A DNA stretch of 64,000 nucleotides from contig NZ_AMZB01000121.1 in NCBI RefSeq assembly GCF_000313755.1, forward strand, positions 124,001 to 188,000, read 5' to 3'. Below, piece by piece: positions 46,220-54,752 of this stretch (its first letter is position 1; each line of letters opens with the position of its first letter). This DNA comes from Pseudomonas nitroreducens TX1 (GTDB lineage: Bacteria; Pseudomonadota; Gammaproteobacteria; Pseudomonadales; Pseudomonadaceae). The notes beneath the pieces are model-generated. The model was given only the letters and a program-made list of their open reading frames with translations. It had not been told where the DNA came from and ran no database searches. The position numbers and the translations under genes were made by a program.

Positions 46220-46669
46220 CTAGACGGCAGTGATGTCCAGGCGGCGCAACAGGTTCACCTGGTCTGCTCGGAATACGACAACCTCGAAGCTGCCGTCCTC
46301 ATAGGTGGCGAAGATTCCGTCGTGGCCGAGATCACGGAGCCGTTCCTGAATCTCGGGGCCGAAGTGGCCGTCGGTGTCCGCCGCCTTGCGGATGAGCGCC
46401 TCTGCTTCCGCTTTCGGGAAAATGGTCAGGACCAGAGGCACCGCAGGGTTGTCCAGGTCGTAGTCGTTCTCGATCGTTGCTGTGCAACGGAATGGGTTCT
46501 GCCAGGACAATTGGACTTCCCACACTGAGCCGCCGGGGCCGGCATATTGGGTGGCGCATGCCTTGTCGGCGAAGTACAGGCCCGATCCGAAGCTTCCGCG
46601 TCTCGCAGGCCTGAGCTGTGTGGTTGAGGAGGTAGTGCCGCGGTAATACAGGTCAGCTAGGTGGGTCAT
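46220..46669 (-). CDS. ADP-ribosyltransferase-like protein
   Basis: The 149-residue protein has YYRGTTS at 8-14, then SFGSGLYFADKACATQYA at 26-43, and YEDGSFEVVVF with Glu129 near the end. This R/H-Y-E style order (RGT, the GxGLYFAD core and a late Glu) is that of small ADP-ribosyltransferases. The target and activity are inferred. It is monocistronic with a variant promoter element. Confidence 0.6.
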   Translation of the reverse strand: MTHLADLYYRGTTSSTTQLRPARRGSFGSGLYFADKACATQYAGPGGSVWEVQLSWQNPFRCTATIENDYDLDNPAVPLVLTIFPKAEAEALIRKAADTDGHFGPEIQERLRDLGHDGIFATYEDGSFEVVVFRADQVNLLRRLDITAV

Positions 46670-46693
46670 GCTGGGCTCCTTGTTGAGCCAACA

Positions 46694-46724
46694 TGTTCCG
46701 ACGGGATCTGGTGTGCCACGACCA
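46694..46724 (-). promoter_or_regulatory. Island promoter element 20
   Basis: Box GGTCGTGGCAC, 14 bases, then GAACAT; 25 bp from the ADP-ribosyltransferase-like gene. Confidence 0.6.
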
Positions 46725-46754
46725 CCCTACGGGTTGAAAAACTTGCGAGTAGCC

Positions 46755-46785
46755 GGTTCTGGCACGCGGCCATGGGTTGGATAGT
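46755..46785 (+). promoter_or_regulatory. Island promoter element 21, plus strand
   Basis: Box GGTTCTGGCAC at 46755-46765, 14 bases, then GATAGT at 46780-46785. It is the only copy in plus orientation and lies before a plus-strand gene (46833). Confidence 0.8.
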
Positions 46786-46832
46786 TACCCCATCACGTGG
46801 TCACTTCCGACCCTGCCGCTTGGAGCACCAAC

Positions 46833-47135
46833 ATGCAGAACAACAACTCCACCACTAGCCACGAACAACGCTACAGCGAACTGCTGGGATCGATCTCCTG
46901 GGAGTTCGACAACCCGCCTCCTTCGTTCGCCGAGATGAAGGCTCATGTCCAGGGCCTGCTTGAAGATGACGGGGAGCCAGCTTCGGTGGCCCGAAGCTTC
47001 AAGGATTTCAACGCCTTCTTTGCGTGGTTCGACGCTGTCACAGCGTTCGACCAGATGGATGCTGAGGAGTCCGCGGAAGATCTCCGCGTGCTGCTCGAAG
47101 TGGTGTATGAGTCGATCTGCTCTGAGAACTCCTGA
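46833..47135 (+). CDS. Hypothetical protein, 100 aa
   Basis: Acidic helical protein starting MQNNNSTTSHEQRYSELLGS; no family is recognised. GGAG precedes the ATG. It is divergent from the ADP-ribosyltransferase-like gene and has its own promoter element and terminator. Confidence 0.65.
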   Translation: MQNNNSTTSHEQRYSELLGSISWEFDNPPPSFAEMKAHVQGLLEDDGEPASVARSFKDFNAFFAWFDAVTAFDQMDAEESAEDLRVLLEVVYESICSENS

Positions 47136-47147
47136 TCCAGAAAGAGG

Positions 47148-47186
47148 AAACCCGACATGCAACGGCGATGCATGTCGGGTTTTTTA
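47148..47186 (+). terminator. Bidirectional terminator
   Basis: AACCCGACATGC and GCATGTCGGGTT form a long stem followed by a T run; it separates the convergent genes at 46833 and 47195. Confidence 0.85.
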
Positions 47187-47194
47187 TTGCCTGG

Positions 47195-47878
47195 TCACTC
47201 CTTCGGCTCTTCATCCCCAAGGGCGGAGCCTTGGGGCTTGGGACCGCAAGTTTCCCCTTCACCACTGGTAACGAAATCGCTTTCAGCCGCCGGCAGGAGC
47301 TGGTTGGTCTCTTCAGCGTACTGGCGGATAGCTTGGTTTACATCGAGGTCAGCTGAAGCGAACAGCCTTCCACCCAGTTGCCAGCCTGGGTAAGCAACAA
47401 CGCCCCCCACGAAAGCGATGACCAGCGACGTGAAAACGATCCCTCCAAACTCAGCGAAACGCCTGCCAAATCTGGCAGTGATGCTGGATGACGGTAGGAG
47501 GGCAGCGGCAGCCTTCCGTTTGAGTGCACGCTGTTCTTGAAGCGCCTGCCGAAGGCGCTCACACAGCTTTAGAGCCTCACCCTCGTCGTTGAACCAGGCG
47601 ATGTTGGTGTACCCATTCTTCAGGTAGAACAAGGGGCCGCCATCAGTTGGAATCCCCTGATCTTGTGCAACTTCGAAGTGGGCTTCACCACCGAAGCTAG
47701 TGGCAACCCTGAAGCAGAGACCTTCGGCATGTATTTCGATGTGGTCTTCTGCAACATCGATTCGGATGTCTTCCGCTTGGCTGAGTACCCGTTTGCCTCT
47801 GATGTAGTCCATTCGATTGCCCTGGATGTCGGAAAGCACCCAGTCTCCCGAAGCACATGCGGGGTTCAAGTCAAACAC
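47195..47878 (-). CDS. Hypothetical membrane-anchored protein, 227 aa
   Basis: Cytoplasmic-type N-terminal domain, then one membrane helix (IVFTSLVIAFVGGVVAY, about 147-163) and a tail of about 60 residues. The start is a GTG at 47878; an ATG at 47812 with AGGG upstream is an alternative. No family is recognised. Confidence 0.55.
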   Translation of the reverse strand: MFDLNPACASGDWVLSDIQGNRMDYIRGKRVLSQAEDIRIDVAEDHIEIHAEGLCFRVATSFGGEAHFEVAQDQGIPTDGGPLFYLKNGYTNIAWFNDEGEALKLCERLRQALQEQRALKRKAAAALLPSSSITARFGRRFAEFGGIVFTSLVIAFVGGVVAYPGWQLGGRLFASADLDVNQAIRQYAEETNQLLPAAESDFVTSGEGETCGPKPQGSALGDEEPKE

Positions 47879-47906
47879 CTGTGCTGCTTTTCCAATGCGG
47901 GCAAGT

Positions 47907-47928
47907 AAAACCCCGCCGGAGCGGGGTT
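47907..47928 (-). terminator. Bidirectional terminator
   Basis: AACCCCGCTCCGGCGGGGTTTT on the minus strand ends the 217-residue gene. Confidence 0.75.
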
Positions 47929-47935
47929 GTTGTGA

Positions 47936-48589
47936 TCAGCTCACTTTCTTCGTGTAGTCCTGATAGCTGAAGCTCTGGACCTGTTTGAGTTGCAACTCCA
48001 GGTGAGAGATCAGCTCGGCCTTAGCACGATCAAATTGCTGCTCATGGCCTTCTTGGCGTGAAGGTACCATGTAGCCATCGATCAGGCGTTTGGCTTTCTC
48101 ATGGTCGTAGCGGTTCAAGGGCACCTGGGTAGGGGAGGCCGGTTGCTGGATTGCGGTGGCCACTCCCCGGTGGAGTTTCCACTCTGCTTCAGCTTCGGCA
48201 ACCATGCGGTGGGCGTGATCGGCCGGCCTGGACTGACGGAATACCGGGTTATCCAGCCAGCGCTCCATTTCTGCCCGATGTTCGTCCAGGTCTTCTGCTG
48301 ACAACCCCTGATAGTCGCTTTGGAAAAACCAGTTGACGTCATTCAGAGCACATTCGTCGCGCCAGTCATGCGTACTGAACACATGAACCTCACCCTCGTA
48401 GTCGGCGACAAACAGGAACTCACCTTGTCCCAGGTCCGCCATGGTACCCAGCGGCATGTTCATTAGGATCTCGGCAACCTTGAAGCCAACCATCTGCATA
48501 CGCTCGTAAGCGAGCCGTTCATCTTCATGCGAAGAGTAGCGGTTGATCATGCGATTGAGTTCGAGGGAGTTCGGGTTGTTGGTGGTCAT
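47936..48589 (-). CDS. Hypothetical protein, 217 aa
   Basis: Largely helical, acidic protein; no family is recognised. The C-terminal third (RAKAELISHLELQLKQVQ) may be a coiled coil. The ATG at 48589 has GGA before it and lies downstream of a promoter element. Confidence 0.6.
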   Translation of the reverse strand: MTTNNPNSLELNRMINRYSSHEDERLAYERMQMVGFKVAEILMNMPLGTMADLGQGEFLFVADYEGEVHVFSTHDWRDECALNDVNWFFQSDYQGLSAEDLDEHRAEMERWLDNPVFRQSRPADHAHRMVAEAEAEWKLHRGVATAIQQPASPTQVPLNRYDHEKAKRLIDGYMVPSRQEGHEQQFDRAKAELISHLELQLKQVQSFSYQDYTKKVS

Positions 48590-48623
48590 GCTGAGGTCCT
48601 TCGGTATGGATTCGATGGACCTC

Positions 48624-48654
48624 AGCATCAGCGCGAACCAGGCGTGACAGAACC
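48624..48654 (-). promoter_or_regulatory. Island promoter element 22
   Basis: Box GGTTCTGTCAC, 14 bases, then GATGCT; 34 bp from the 217-residue gene. Confidence 0.75.
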
Positions 48655-48676
48655 GTGCTGGAGAAGAATCCTTCGA

Positions 48677-48937
48677 TCAGGCTGATCCGTGCTCTAGATC
48701 TACCAGGGCCTCAGGGAACGCGATGATGTGCTCATGGGCAAAGCTCTCGACCCTGATTTTCCCAAACGAGGCGCCCAGCTGGCGTCCGAGTTCGAAAACC
48801 TCGATAAGGTTTCGAGCCTGAACGCCGACGCAGTAGCGATCAGGGTCAACGAGGCTGGGTGCTGCGCTGTCCCGCAGCCCCAGGGAATCAAGGCGCTGGA
48901 GCAGGCCTCGAGCGATGTCGTTCCCTGGCATGAGCAC
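48677..48937 (-). CDS. Hypothetical protein, 86 aa
   Basis: No family is recognised. A GTG at 48937 or an ATG at 48931 is possible; it follows the 289-residue gene by 3 bp and is coupled to it. Confidence 0.55.
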   Translation of the reverse strand: MLMPGNDIARGLLQRLDSLGLRDSAAPSLVDPDRYCVGVQARNLIEVFELGRQLGASFGKIRVESFAHEHIIAFPEALVDLEHGSA

Positions 48938-48940
48938 TGT

Positions 48941-49810
48941 TCAGGCTTCCTGCACCGCAGTGGCGCGCACCGGCGCACCCGGCAGGTAGTGCTCCGGTCC
49001 TATCGCTGCAGGAGCAATACGCTGAAGTGCCCACCCATCTACGAACAACCAACCATCCCTTTCCTCGAAAGCGCCAGCCAGCAGCGATTCCCGGTAACGA
49101 ACCGCGTACGAGTCGACTTCAGCGCTGGTGGGTACCGCAGGTAGGCCTTTGCCTTCCCGGGTTTGGGCTTCCTTTTGGGCCTGTGCCAGCCTGATGTGAG
49201 CAGCGGAGCGGCGCATGCGGTACCGGAGCGGGTCTGTCTGATCTTCAATGCCTGGATCGATGGCAGTCAGTTTGACCTCGTCGCTCATGCCCGAGATTGC
49301 GATCTCGATGTAAGCCCTCCAGTGCTCTGCATGGTGTCGACATTCAAGGTCAAGTTGTGCGCTTGTAGTTATTCGGCCTGCACCGGGGGCGTAATGGGCA
49401 ATGAGGCATGCCTGCGACTCGTCAGCCCTCATGGGGTGGTGCCAATAGCGCCAGCGGAACCCCAGTTCATGCCAGCCAGGCTGAGACACGATCAGCTCCA
49501 GGGCGCTGACACGCTCCAGCACGCACCAAGGTGTCTGTTCGATCAGTACGGCATCAATCTTGGTGCCTCCCAGTTGGGCCTCCAAAGGAAACGGACTGTC
49601 CAGGGGAGCCATGGCCTTGTCAGACTCTACGATCGAATACCAGGGGTATGAGCAAGCAATCGGGGGAGGAAGCACCAACGGCTGCTTGCCTTCCAGTAAG
49701 CGCTTGTAGAGCGCGGACTTGGCAGGGAGGTAATTCGCCTGGCCGCCGGCCTCGGTAACGACTTCGAGATATCGCTTCCAAACCGGGCAGTCGGTTGCGG
49801 GGTTTGACAT
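48941..49810 (-). CDS. Hypothetical protein, 289 aa
   Basis: No family is recognised. A WRYWHHPMRADES segment near residue 120 and a helical C-terminal domain are visible. GGAG precedes the ATG. First gene of a pair. Confidence 0.6.
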   Translation of the reverse strand: MSNPATDCPVWKRYLEVVTEAGGQANYLPAKSALYKRLLEGKQPLVLPPPIACSYPWYSIVESDKAMAPLDSPFPLEAQLGGTKIDAVLIEQTPWCVLERVSALELIVSQPGWHELGFRWRYWHHPMRADESQACLIAHYAPGAGRITTSAQLDLECRHHAEHWRAYIEIAISGMSDEVKLTAIDPGIEDQTDPLRYRMRRSAAHIRLAQAQKEAQTREGKGLPAVPTSAEVDSYAVRYRESLLAGAFEERDGWLFVDGWALQRIAPAAIGPEHYLPGAPVRATAVQEA

Positions 49811-49994
49811 TGTGAACTCCGGAGACAGGTCAGTTCTTGGATGGTAACGGCCTACCGCTGCTCAACCAGTTCAAACCCTACTGCCGCTTTCCCGAGTGGT
49901 CTGTCCTAATTGATTGCCCCCGTGACGGATCACCTGCCGCCAATTTCAAGAGGTAATGGATGAGAGCTATAGCGGACGTTTTGAGTTCGGTAGC

Positions 49995-50333
49995 TCATTG
50001 AGGTGCCACTGTACCGAGGTGGTAGGTCTGGCCCACCTTGCGCTGAACCATGTCCATCGCTTCTTCGGCTGTCAGCATGGGGAGGGAGGTGTCACGGTAG
50101 ACGACGTGGACGCCACGCCCGACCAACGTAGCGGTGCGTCGCTCCGTATTTACCCAAATGCGACAGGCCTCGATCGGGAACCCGCCGGCGGCCCGCCCCA
50201 TCATAGCGAAGATGCTCTTGGCGCAGTCTTCAGGCGAGGTGAAGTCAAACACCCGTGGGATTGGTGTCGACTCGGAAGAGGCGATGACTACGGTGGATTG
50301 TCCGAACAGCAGATGGGCGTATTGAAGGTTCAT
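49995..50333 (-). CDS. Hypothetical protein, 112 aa
   Basis: Small alpha/beta protein starting MNLQYAHLLFGQSTVVIAS; no family is recognised. GGAG precedes the ATG. Monocistronic. Confidence 0.6.
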   Translation of the reverse strand: MNLQYAHLLFGQSTVVIASSESTPIPRVFDFTSPEDCAKSIFAMMGRAAGGFPIEACRIWVNTERRTATLVGRGVHVVYRDTSLPMLTAEEAMDMVQRKVGQTYHLGTVAPQ

Positions 50334-50360
50334 GGCGGCGCTCCTGTTTGGCGTAGGAGT

Positions 50361-50391
50361 AGCATCCGATGCCTGCGGGCGTGCCAGAACC
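50361..50391 (-). promoter_or_regulatory. Island promoter element 23
   Basis: Box GGTTCTGGCAC, 14 bases, then GATGCT; 27 bp from the 112-residue gene. Confidence 0.75.
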
Positions 50392-50423
50392 CGGGCAGGG
50401 AGGATTCCTTACCCGGTGATGGA

Positions 50424-52319
50424 TCAGGCTACTGCCTTGGCGGGAAGGGCCGCAGTAGGTTGCTCAGACGCCAACCCGAGTACCTGGTACACGACGTCGC
50501 CGCTGATGGTCTCCTGCTCCAGTAGGACAGCGATCAGTCGATCCAGCGCTTCGCGGTTGGATGCCATGATCTCTAGCGCCCGTTGATACTCGACTTTCAG
50601 GATCGAATCGGCTTTGTCGGTGATGTCACGGGTGTCCAGTTCAATCCCTTGATCGCGGAGAGCGCTCAGGCTCAGCAGGCTGTCGTTGCCGGCCATTCCG
50701 TAGCTATGCACCATGGCTAGGGCAATACGAGTTGCCTCCTGCAGGTCGCCGGCGGCACCGGTGGAGACCATATCAAGGACCTCTTGCTCAGCAGCACGTC
50801 CCCCCAGCGCCATAGCAATCTGGGCCTGAAGCTCGGACTTCAAATGCAACTGCTTGTCCTCGGACGGCAGTATGACGGTCACACCCTGGGCCGGGCCGCG
50901 CGGCAGGATCGTGATCTTTTCAACGCGGCCAGCGCCAAGAATCGCGCCTACCAGTGCATGACCAGCTTCATGAACGGCCACCCGCTTCCTGTCCTGTGCA
51001 CTAGATGCCGTGCGGACCTCGATCGCCTCGCCCATTCGCTGGATCTCGATAGCCTCGATCGCATGGCGCATCTCGACCTCCTGGGCACCCTCCCTCGCAG
51101 CCAGCAGCGCCGCATTGTTGGAGATGAAGGCGATTGCCGCCGGCGAAAGCCCCATGCTGTTCTGTGCAAGGCTGATGTAGTCCACATCCTGGGCGGGCTT
51201 GGTCCGTCCGAGGTAGAGCCTGAAAAGCTCGGTTCGGTCTTCAAGGGGGGGAAGTCCTACATAGATGGTGCGGTCGATCCGGCCTTCACGGCGCAGCGCT
51301 TTGTCGAGTGCGTCAGCGTTGTTGGTCGCGGCGATGAGCATCACGCCGGCAGCCTCGCTGAAACCATCCAGTTCGGTGAGAAACTGATTGAGGATTCTGT
51401 TGTTCTCCCCGTCAGCAACCCTGGCTTGTGAGACGCGCGCGCCCAGGCCGTCTATTTCATCGACGAAAATGAGGCAGGGTGCTTTTCGCCGGGCCTCACG
51501 GAATAGTGCCCGCACCTTCTGAATGCCTACCCCGTAGAACATGCTGCTGAACTGGCTACCGTTGGTTTCGATGAAGTTCGCGCCACATTCATTGGCCAGG
51601 GCCTTGGCCAGAAGGGTTTTACCGACGCCAGGCGGGCCGAGGAACAGCACGCCCTTCGGGGGCCGGGCATTCAGGCCTGCAAAATCCTTGGGCGCTCGCA
51701 GCCAGGCGGTCATGTCCATCAGCGTCCGCTTTGCTTCCTCGCATCCGACTACGTCATCGAATCGGATCTTCTTGTTGGCTTTGCGCTTTCGGGCCGGAAG
51801 TCGCGTACTCAACATAGGCCAGAACATGCAGGCGAAGAAGACGAGGATCGTCAGCTGCACTGCGGTCGTCAGAGAGGCGGACGCATCGATCTCGGTCGGA
51901 AGTTCGAGCTCCTGGAGTGAGAAGGGGGGCGTCCTTTGGTCGAGGCTCACGTTCATCAGCAGGCGCGTGATCACGTAGAAGCCGTCCGTCACGACGTAGG
52001 TGCCATTGTCCTTCGTCGTGACATACAACTCTCTTCGGCCTAGGTCGATCTCCTGCACTTTCCCTTCCCGTACGTCGCTCAGCAACCTGTCCCAGGGCAT
52101 GGGGTTCCTGGTCCAACGAGATGGGTCTTTGGCTATCTGGGCCATGATCGTGGCTGAGGTACCCTCTGCCGCAGGCAGGGCTGGTGGGGCATTGAGGTGG
52201 TAGTGGTAGGCCAGGAAGGCGCCGAAGGCCGCGAGCGTGATACCGCAACCAGCGAGCGACTGCCGTACCGACGATTTGCGCAGGGCGCGGCGAACGCGCT
52301 GGATGATCGTTTCTTTCAT
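50424..52319 (-). CDS. FtsH-family AAA+ zinc metalloprotease (accessory copy)
   Basis: The 631-residue protein keeps the whole FtsH plan. Two membrane segments (about 22-40 and 152-170) flank a small periplasmic domain. The AAA domain has Walker A GPPGVGKT (228-235), pore loop MFYGVG (260-265) and Walker B LIFVDEID (283-290). The protease has HEAGH (450-454) and a third zinc ligand Asp525 in GAAGDLQEAT. All catalytic residues are present, so it is probably active. The chromosomal FtsH is elsewhere; an accessory copy may degrade membrane or regulatory proteins. Confidence 0.85.
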   Translation of the reverse strand: MKETIIQRVRRALRKSSVRQSLAGCGITLAAFGAFLAYHYHLNAPPALPAAEGTSATIMAQIAKDPSRWTRNPMPWDRLLSDVREGKVQEIDLGRRELYVTTKDNGTYVVTDGFYVITRLLMNVSLDQRTPPFSLQELELPTEIDASASLTTAVQLTILVFFACMFWPMLSTRLPARKRKANKKIRFDDVVGCEEAKRTLMDMTAWLRAPKDFAGLNARPPKGVLFLGPPGVGKTLLAKALANECGANFIETNGSQFSSMFYGVGIQKVRALFREARRKAPCLIFVDEIDGLGARVSQARVADGENNRILNQFLTELDGFSEAAGVMLIAATNNADALDKALRREGRIDRTIYVGLPPLEDRTELFRLYLGRTKPAQDVDYISLAQNSMGLSPAAIAFISNNAALLAAREGAQEVEMRHAIEAIEIQRMGEAIEVRTASSAQDRKRVAVHEAGHALVGAILGAGRVEKITILPRGPAQGVTVILPSEDKQLHLKSELQAQIAMALGGRAAEQEVLDMVSTGAAGDLQEATRIALAMVHSYGMAGNDSLLSLSALRDQGIELDTRDITDKADSILKVEYQRALEIMASNREALDRLIAVLLEQETISGDVVYQVLGLASEQPTAALPAKAVA

Positions 52320-52422
52320 GGATTACCTACGAATTCAGGCCGGGAGATGGCCGCGCTGCGCGCAACTGAACATGGACGGGTGGGTCGTTCAAGCCAAACC
52401 CACCCGTTGGTTACCTAGAGGG

Positions 52423-53109
52423 TCAGAACCCCATGCCGAGCTGCTCCGAAAGATCGGATCGGGGACGTTGGGCAGTTGGTTGAGTTGCTGCCTCTTCCTG
52501 CAGAGGTGCATCACGCACGTATACGGGTTCTGCCTGCAGGCCCAGTTCAACCCTGAGTTTCTGAACTGCCAGATATGCCACGATGTAGGGGCGAGTTTGC
52601 GGGCCGTGCATGCCACGGGTGCTCAGGTCCAGGCCGCAAGACCCTTTAGCGTCGGCCATCAGGTACCTGGTACCGGACTTGATCACTTGCACGAACCCTC
52701 GGGCGTAGTTGTCAGCCGCGAATGCGGTCAGGCGATCCACCTCGGAGAATCGGCTGGAGAGGTCCTCGAAGATGACCTGCAGACGTCGTTCAGCTTCGCG
52801 CAGTTCATCCCGCTTTGGGTCCACCCCGGCCCATTCCAGGATCGCTGCCCAAGTGCCGGATTGGGTGCGGGGCAGGTGGACACCAGTCACATGACTAAAG
52901 ACGGCCTTACCGACGTTGTTTAAGCCGTTGGCGAGTGCAGAGAGGCCGTAGGCATTCCGGTTCAGAATCGACTCGGCGAAGAGACGGTGGTAGTCGCTGA
53001 CCCGCGGGGGATGGCCTGTGCGCGAGGCCAGTTCTTGGGCGTAGAAGGCGGCGATGCCGTCGACAGTTTGCAGGTCATGAGTGGTTGGGAGTTGGAGAGC
53101 GGCGGCCAT
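52423..53109 (-). CDS. Hypothetical protein, 228 aa
   Basis: Largely helical protein; no family is recognised. It lies 103 bp upstream of the FtsH-like gene and may be cotranscribed, although a GGGTGGGT/ACCCACCC hairpin at about 52377-52407 lies between them. Confidence 0.6.
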   Translation of the reverse strand: MAAALQLPTTHDLQTVDGIAAFYAQELASRTGHPPRVSDYHRLFAESILNRNAYGLSALANGLNNVGKAVFSHVTGVHLPRTQSGTWAAILEWAGVDPKRDELREAERRLQVIFEDLSSRFSEVDRLTAFAADNYARGFVQVIKSGTRYLMADAKGSCGLDLSTRGMHGPQTRPYIVAYLAVQKLRVELGLQAEPVYVRDAPLQEEAATQPTAQRPRSDLSEQLGMGF

Positions 53110-53141
53110 ATGTTGGTCCTGATTGTGTTCGGATTGAACAC

Positions 53142-53172
53142 AGGATCAGGCGCTTCGCCGCGTGCCAGAACC
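53142..53172 (-). promoter_or_regulatory. Island promoter element 24
   Basis: Box GGTTCTGGCAC, 14 bases, then GATCCT; 32 bp from the 228-residue gene. Confidence 0.8.
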
Positions 53173-53203
53173 GTGGGACGGACCCACGGCTTGGCGATTT
53201 GTC

Positions 53204-53698
53204 TTACAGCCGCTTAACGGTCAGATCCAGCTGCAGCTCCGGACCTTTGTCCCCATGACGCTCGAGAGTGGCCTTGCCATTCTGATCGACGATGACGGTG
53301 CTGGCCAGACTGTATTTGGCGTAATGCGGGAGGTTGAGCTCAACCCCATCGGTTTTGACCTTGTTCTCAGACAGCGGCTCGGTGTACAGGCCATTGACAG
53401 CCAGTTGGACCTTGCCGGTCGAGAGCACGTGGGGGGTTACATCAGCGGTGAATCCGAGGTGGTGGACCTCTTTTTCAACCTTGGTACCCTTCGAACTGAC
53501 GGTCGCTTTGCCGTCATATTCCTTGGGTTGAGTCTTGCTGAAGTGCGCCGTCTGACCCGAGCCGACTTCTTGGGTCTGAGTGCTGAGGACCTGGCCATCT
53601 TTGGTGAGCACAGCCTGGATCTGCAGGCGGTCGGCGGCGTGAGCAGTTGCCGCAACGCTGAGCGCTGCAGCCAGGAAGAGCGAGGAAACTTTGTTCAT
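53204..53698 (-). CDS. Periplasmic hypothetical protein, 164 aa
   Basis: A clear signal peptide (MNKVSSLFLAAALSVAATAHA) precedes an all-beta mature domain of about 140 residues. GGAG lies before the ATG at 53698. No family is recognised. Its promoter region (TATACAAAAT near 53806) looks more like sigma-70 than the island element. Confidence 0.65.
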   Translation of the reverse strand: MNKVSSLFLAAALSVAATAHAADRLQIQAVLTKDGQVLSTQTQEVGSGQTAHFSKTQPKEYDGKATVSSKGTKVEKEVHHLGFTADVTPHVLSTGKVQLAVNGLYTEPLSENKVKTDGVELNLPHYAKYSLASTVIVDQNGKATLERHGDKGPELQLDLTVKRL

Positions 53699-53871
53699 TG
53701 AATCTCCAAATTGAGGTTTGTTCCTGCCGTGCAGGAGGAGCTGTTCAAGGCTCCTAAAAGGCCTAATCGGCATGAACATGGTCGGACTTTAACGGTCTCG
53801 AAAATTTTGTATAGGCCCGGCCGGTGTCGGCCCTTTCACTCAGTTCTGCACCAGAAGCGGGAGGGTGGAAC

Positions 53872-54192
53872 TCAGTTCGCCTCGGCAACTCGCCCTTGCT
53901 GGACTGTCGGATCGATCAGAACCACGAGGGCAGACTGCTGCTTCAGGTCCAGCATTCGGAATCGAGCGATCAGGCGCTGCTCGTCCGAAGTCAGCTCCCC
54001 GGAAGGCTGCATCAGCGGCATGGATTTGGGAGATTCGAGGCTCAGCTCCAGCCTGGAGATAATCTCCGAGTTCATGCTGCGATGACTCCCTTTGGCGGCT
54101 TCGGCCACGCGCTCACGCATCCCGTCAGGCAGGCGAAGCACGAATTTGTCGGCGGTGCGGGAGGGGGCGAGGGGGTCTCGGAGTTTGTTCAC
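53872..54192 (-). CDS. Arc-family ribbon-helix-helix DNA-binding protein
   Basis: The 106-residue product has an Arc-type RHH at about residues 12-52 (DKFVLRLPDGMRERVAEAAK, then MNSEIISRLELSLE), as in phage Arc/Mnt repressors, with a helical tail. The GTG at 54192 has AGGAAA before it. It may repress its own or nearby genes. Confidence 0.75.
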   Translation of the reverse strand: MNKLRDPLAPSRTADKFVLRLPDGMRERVAEAAKGSHRSMNSEIISRLELSLESPKSMPLMQPSGELTSDEQRLIARFRMLDLKQQSALVVLIDPTVQQGRVAEAN

Positions 54193-54338
54193 TGAATTTC
54201 CTTTGCTCTGTCCACAGTCAAGCTCCTGAGTCACCTCAGTGCTCGCTCATGGGGTTGGTAGTCTATCGGCGGATGCCGGGCATGCGAGTCAAACAGGGCC
54301 TCTGGTTTTCCAACCCGCGCTGTTGGACCTCGCCGCCG

Positions 54339-54728
54339 CTATTCCCTGATCGGATTGGTCGCATTTTCGTCTCGAATCGCCCGGCACAAGTCCAACAGCG
54401 CTTCGCGCACTTTCGGGGAGCGACCACCCCCGGAGAATGGGACGCAGAACTCCACGTCTGCCATGTCGCCGTCGTCACTGATCACCGCGACGCAGACGTC
54501 GGAGTCCCCGTCCAGGATCAACCGCAGTCGGCCCTTGCCCATGTCCTCTCGGCGCTCGAAGAATTCACCCAAGGGGAGGGGAGGTCCCTTTTCATCGCTC
54601 TGCTGCTTCAGCAGCTCGCGTGCCGCCTCGATGACCTGGCCGCCAAAGAGTGTGTCTGCGAAGCGCCCGCCGTCCTCGGTGATCATGTCCGCGGCCTCTT
54701 CGATAGCCAGGCTGGTAATCAGTGCCAT
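54339..54728 (-). CDS. Hypothetical protein, 129 aa
   Basis: No family is recognised. GAGGA precedes the ATG. It lies 24 bp after the DndC-like gene and is likely cotranscribed with it. Confidence 0.55.
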   Translation of the reverse strand: MALITSLAIEEAADMITEDGGRFADTLFGGQVIEAARELLKQQSDEKGPPLPLGEFFERREDMGKGRLRLILDGDSDVCVAVISDDGDMADVEFCVPFSGGGRSPKVREALLDLCRAIRDENATNPIRE

Positions 54729-54752
54729 TGGTTCGTCCTCGATATTGGGGAA

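Noticed and set aside
49899-49912. TGGTCTGTCC near 49900 as an IS3 end
   Set aside because: Only ten bases match the terminal repeat and no partner end or transposase fragment is nearby.
52377-52407. ACGGGTGGGT/ACCCACCCGT hairpin as a terminator before the FtsH-like gene
   Set aside because: The stem is strong but no T run follows on either strand, so it was left as an unclassified hairpin.
53849-53859. Another promoter box (CTTCTGGTGC)
   Set aside because: The CAC part is changed, no hexamer fits at the right distance and the nearest start is 150 bp away.
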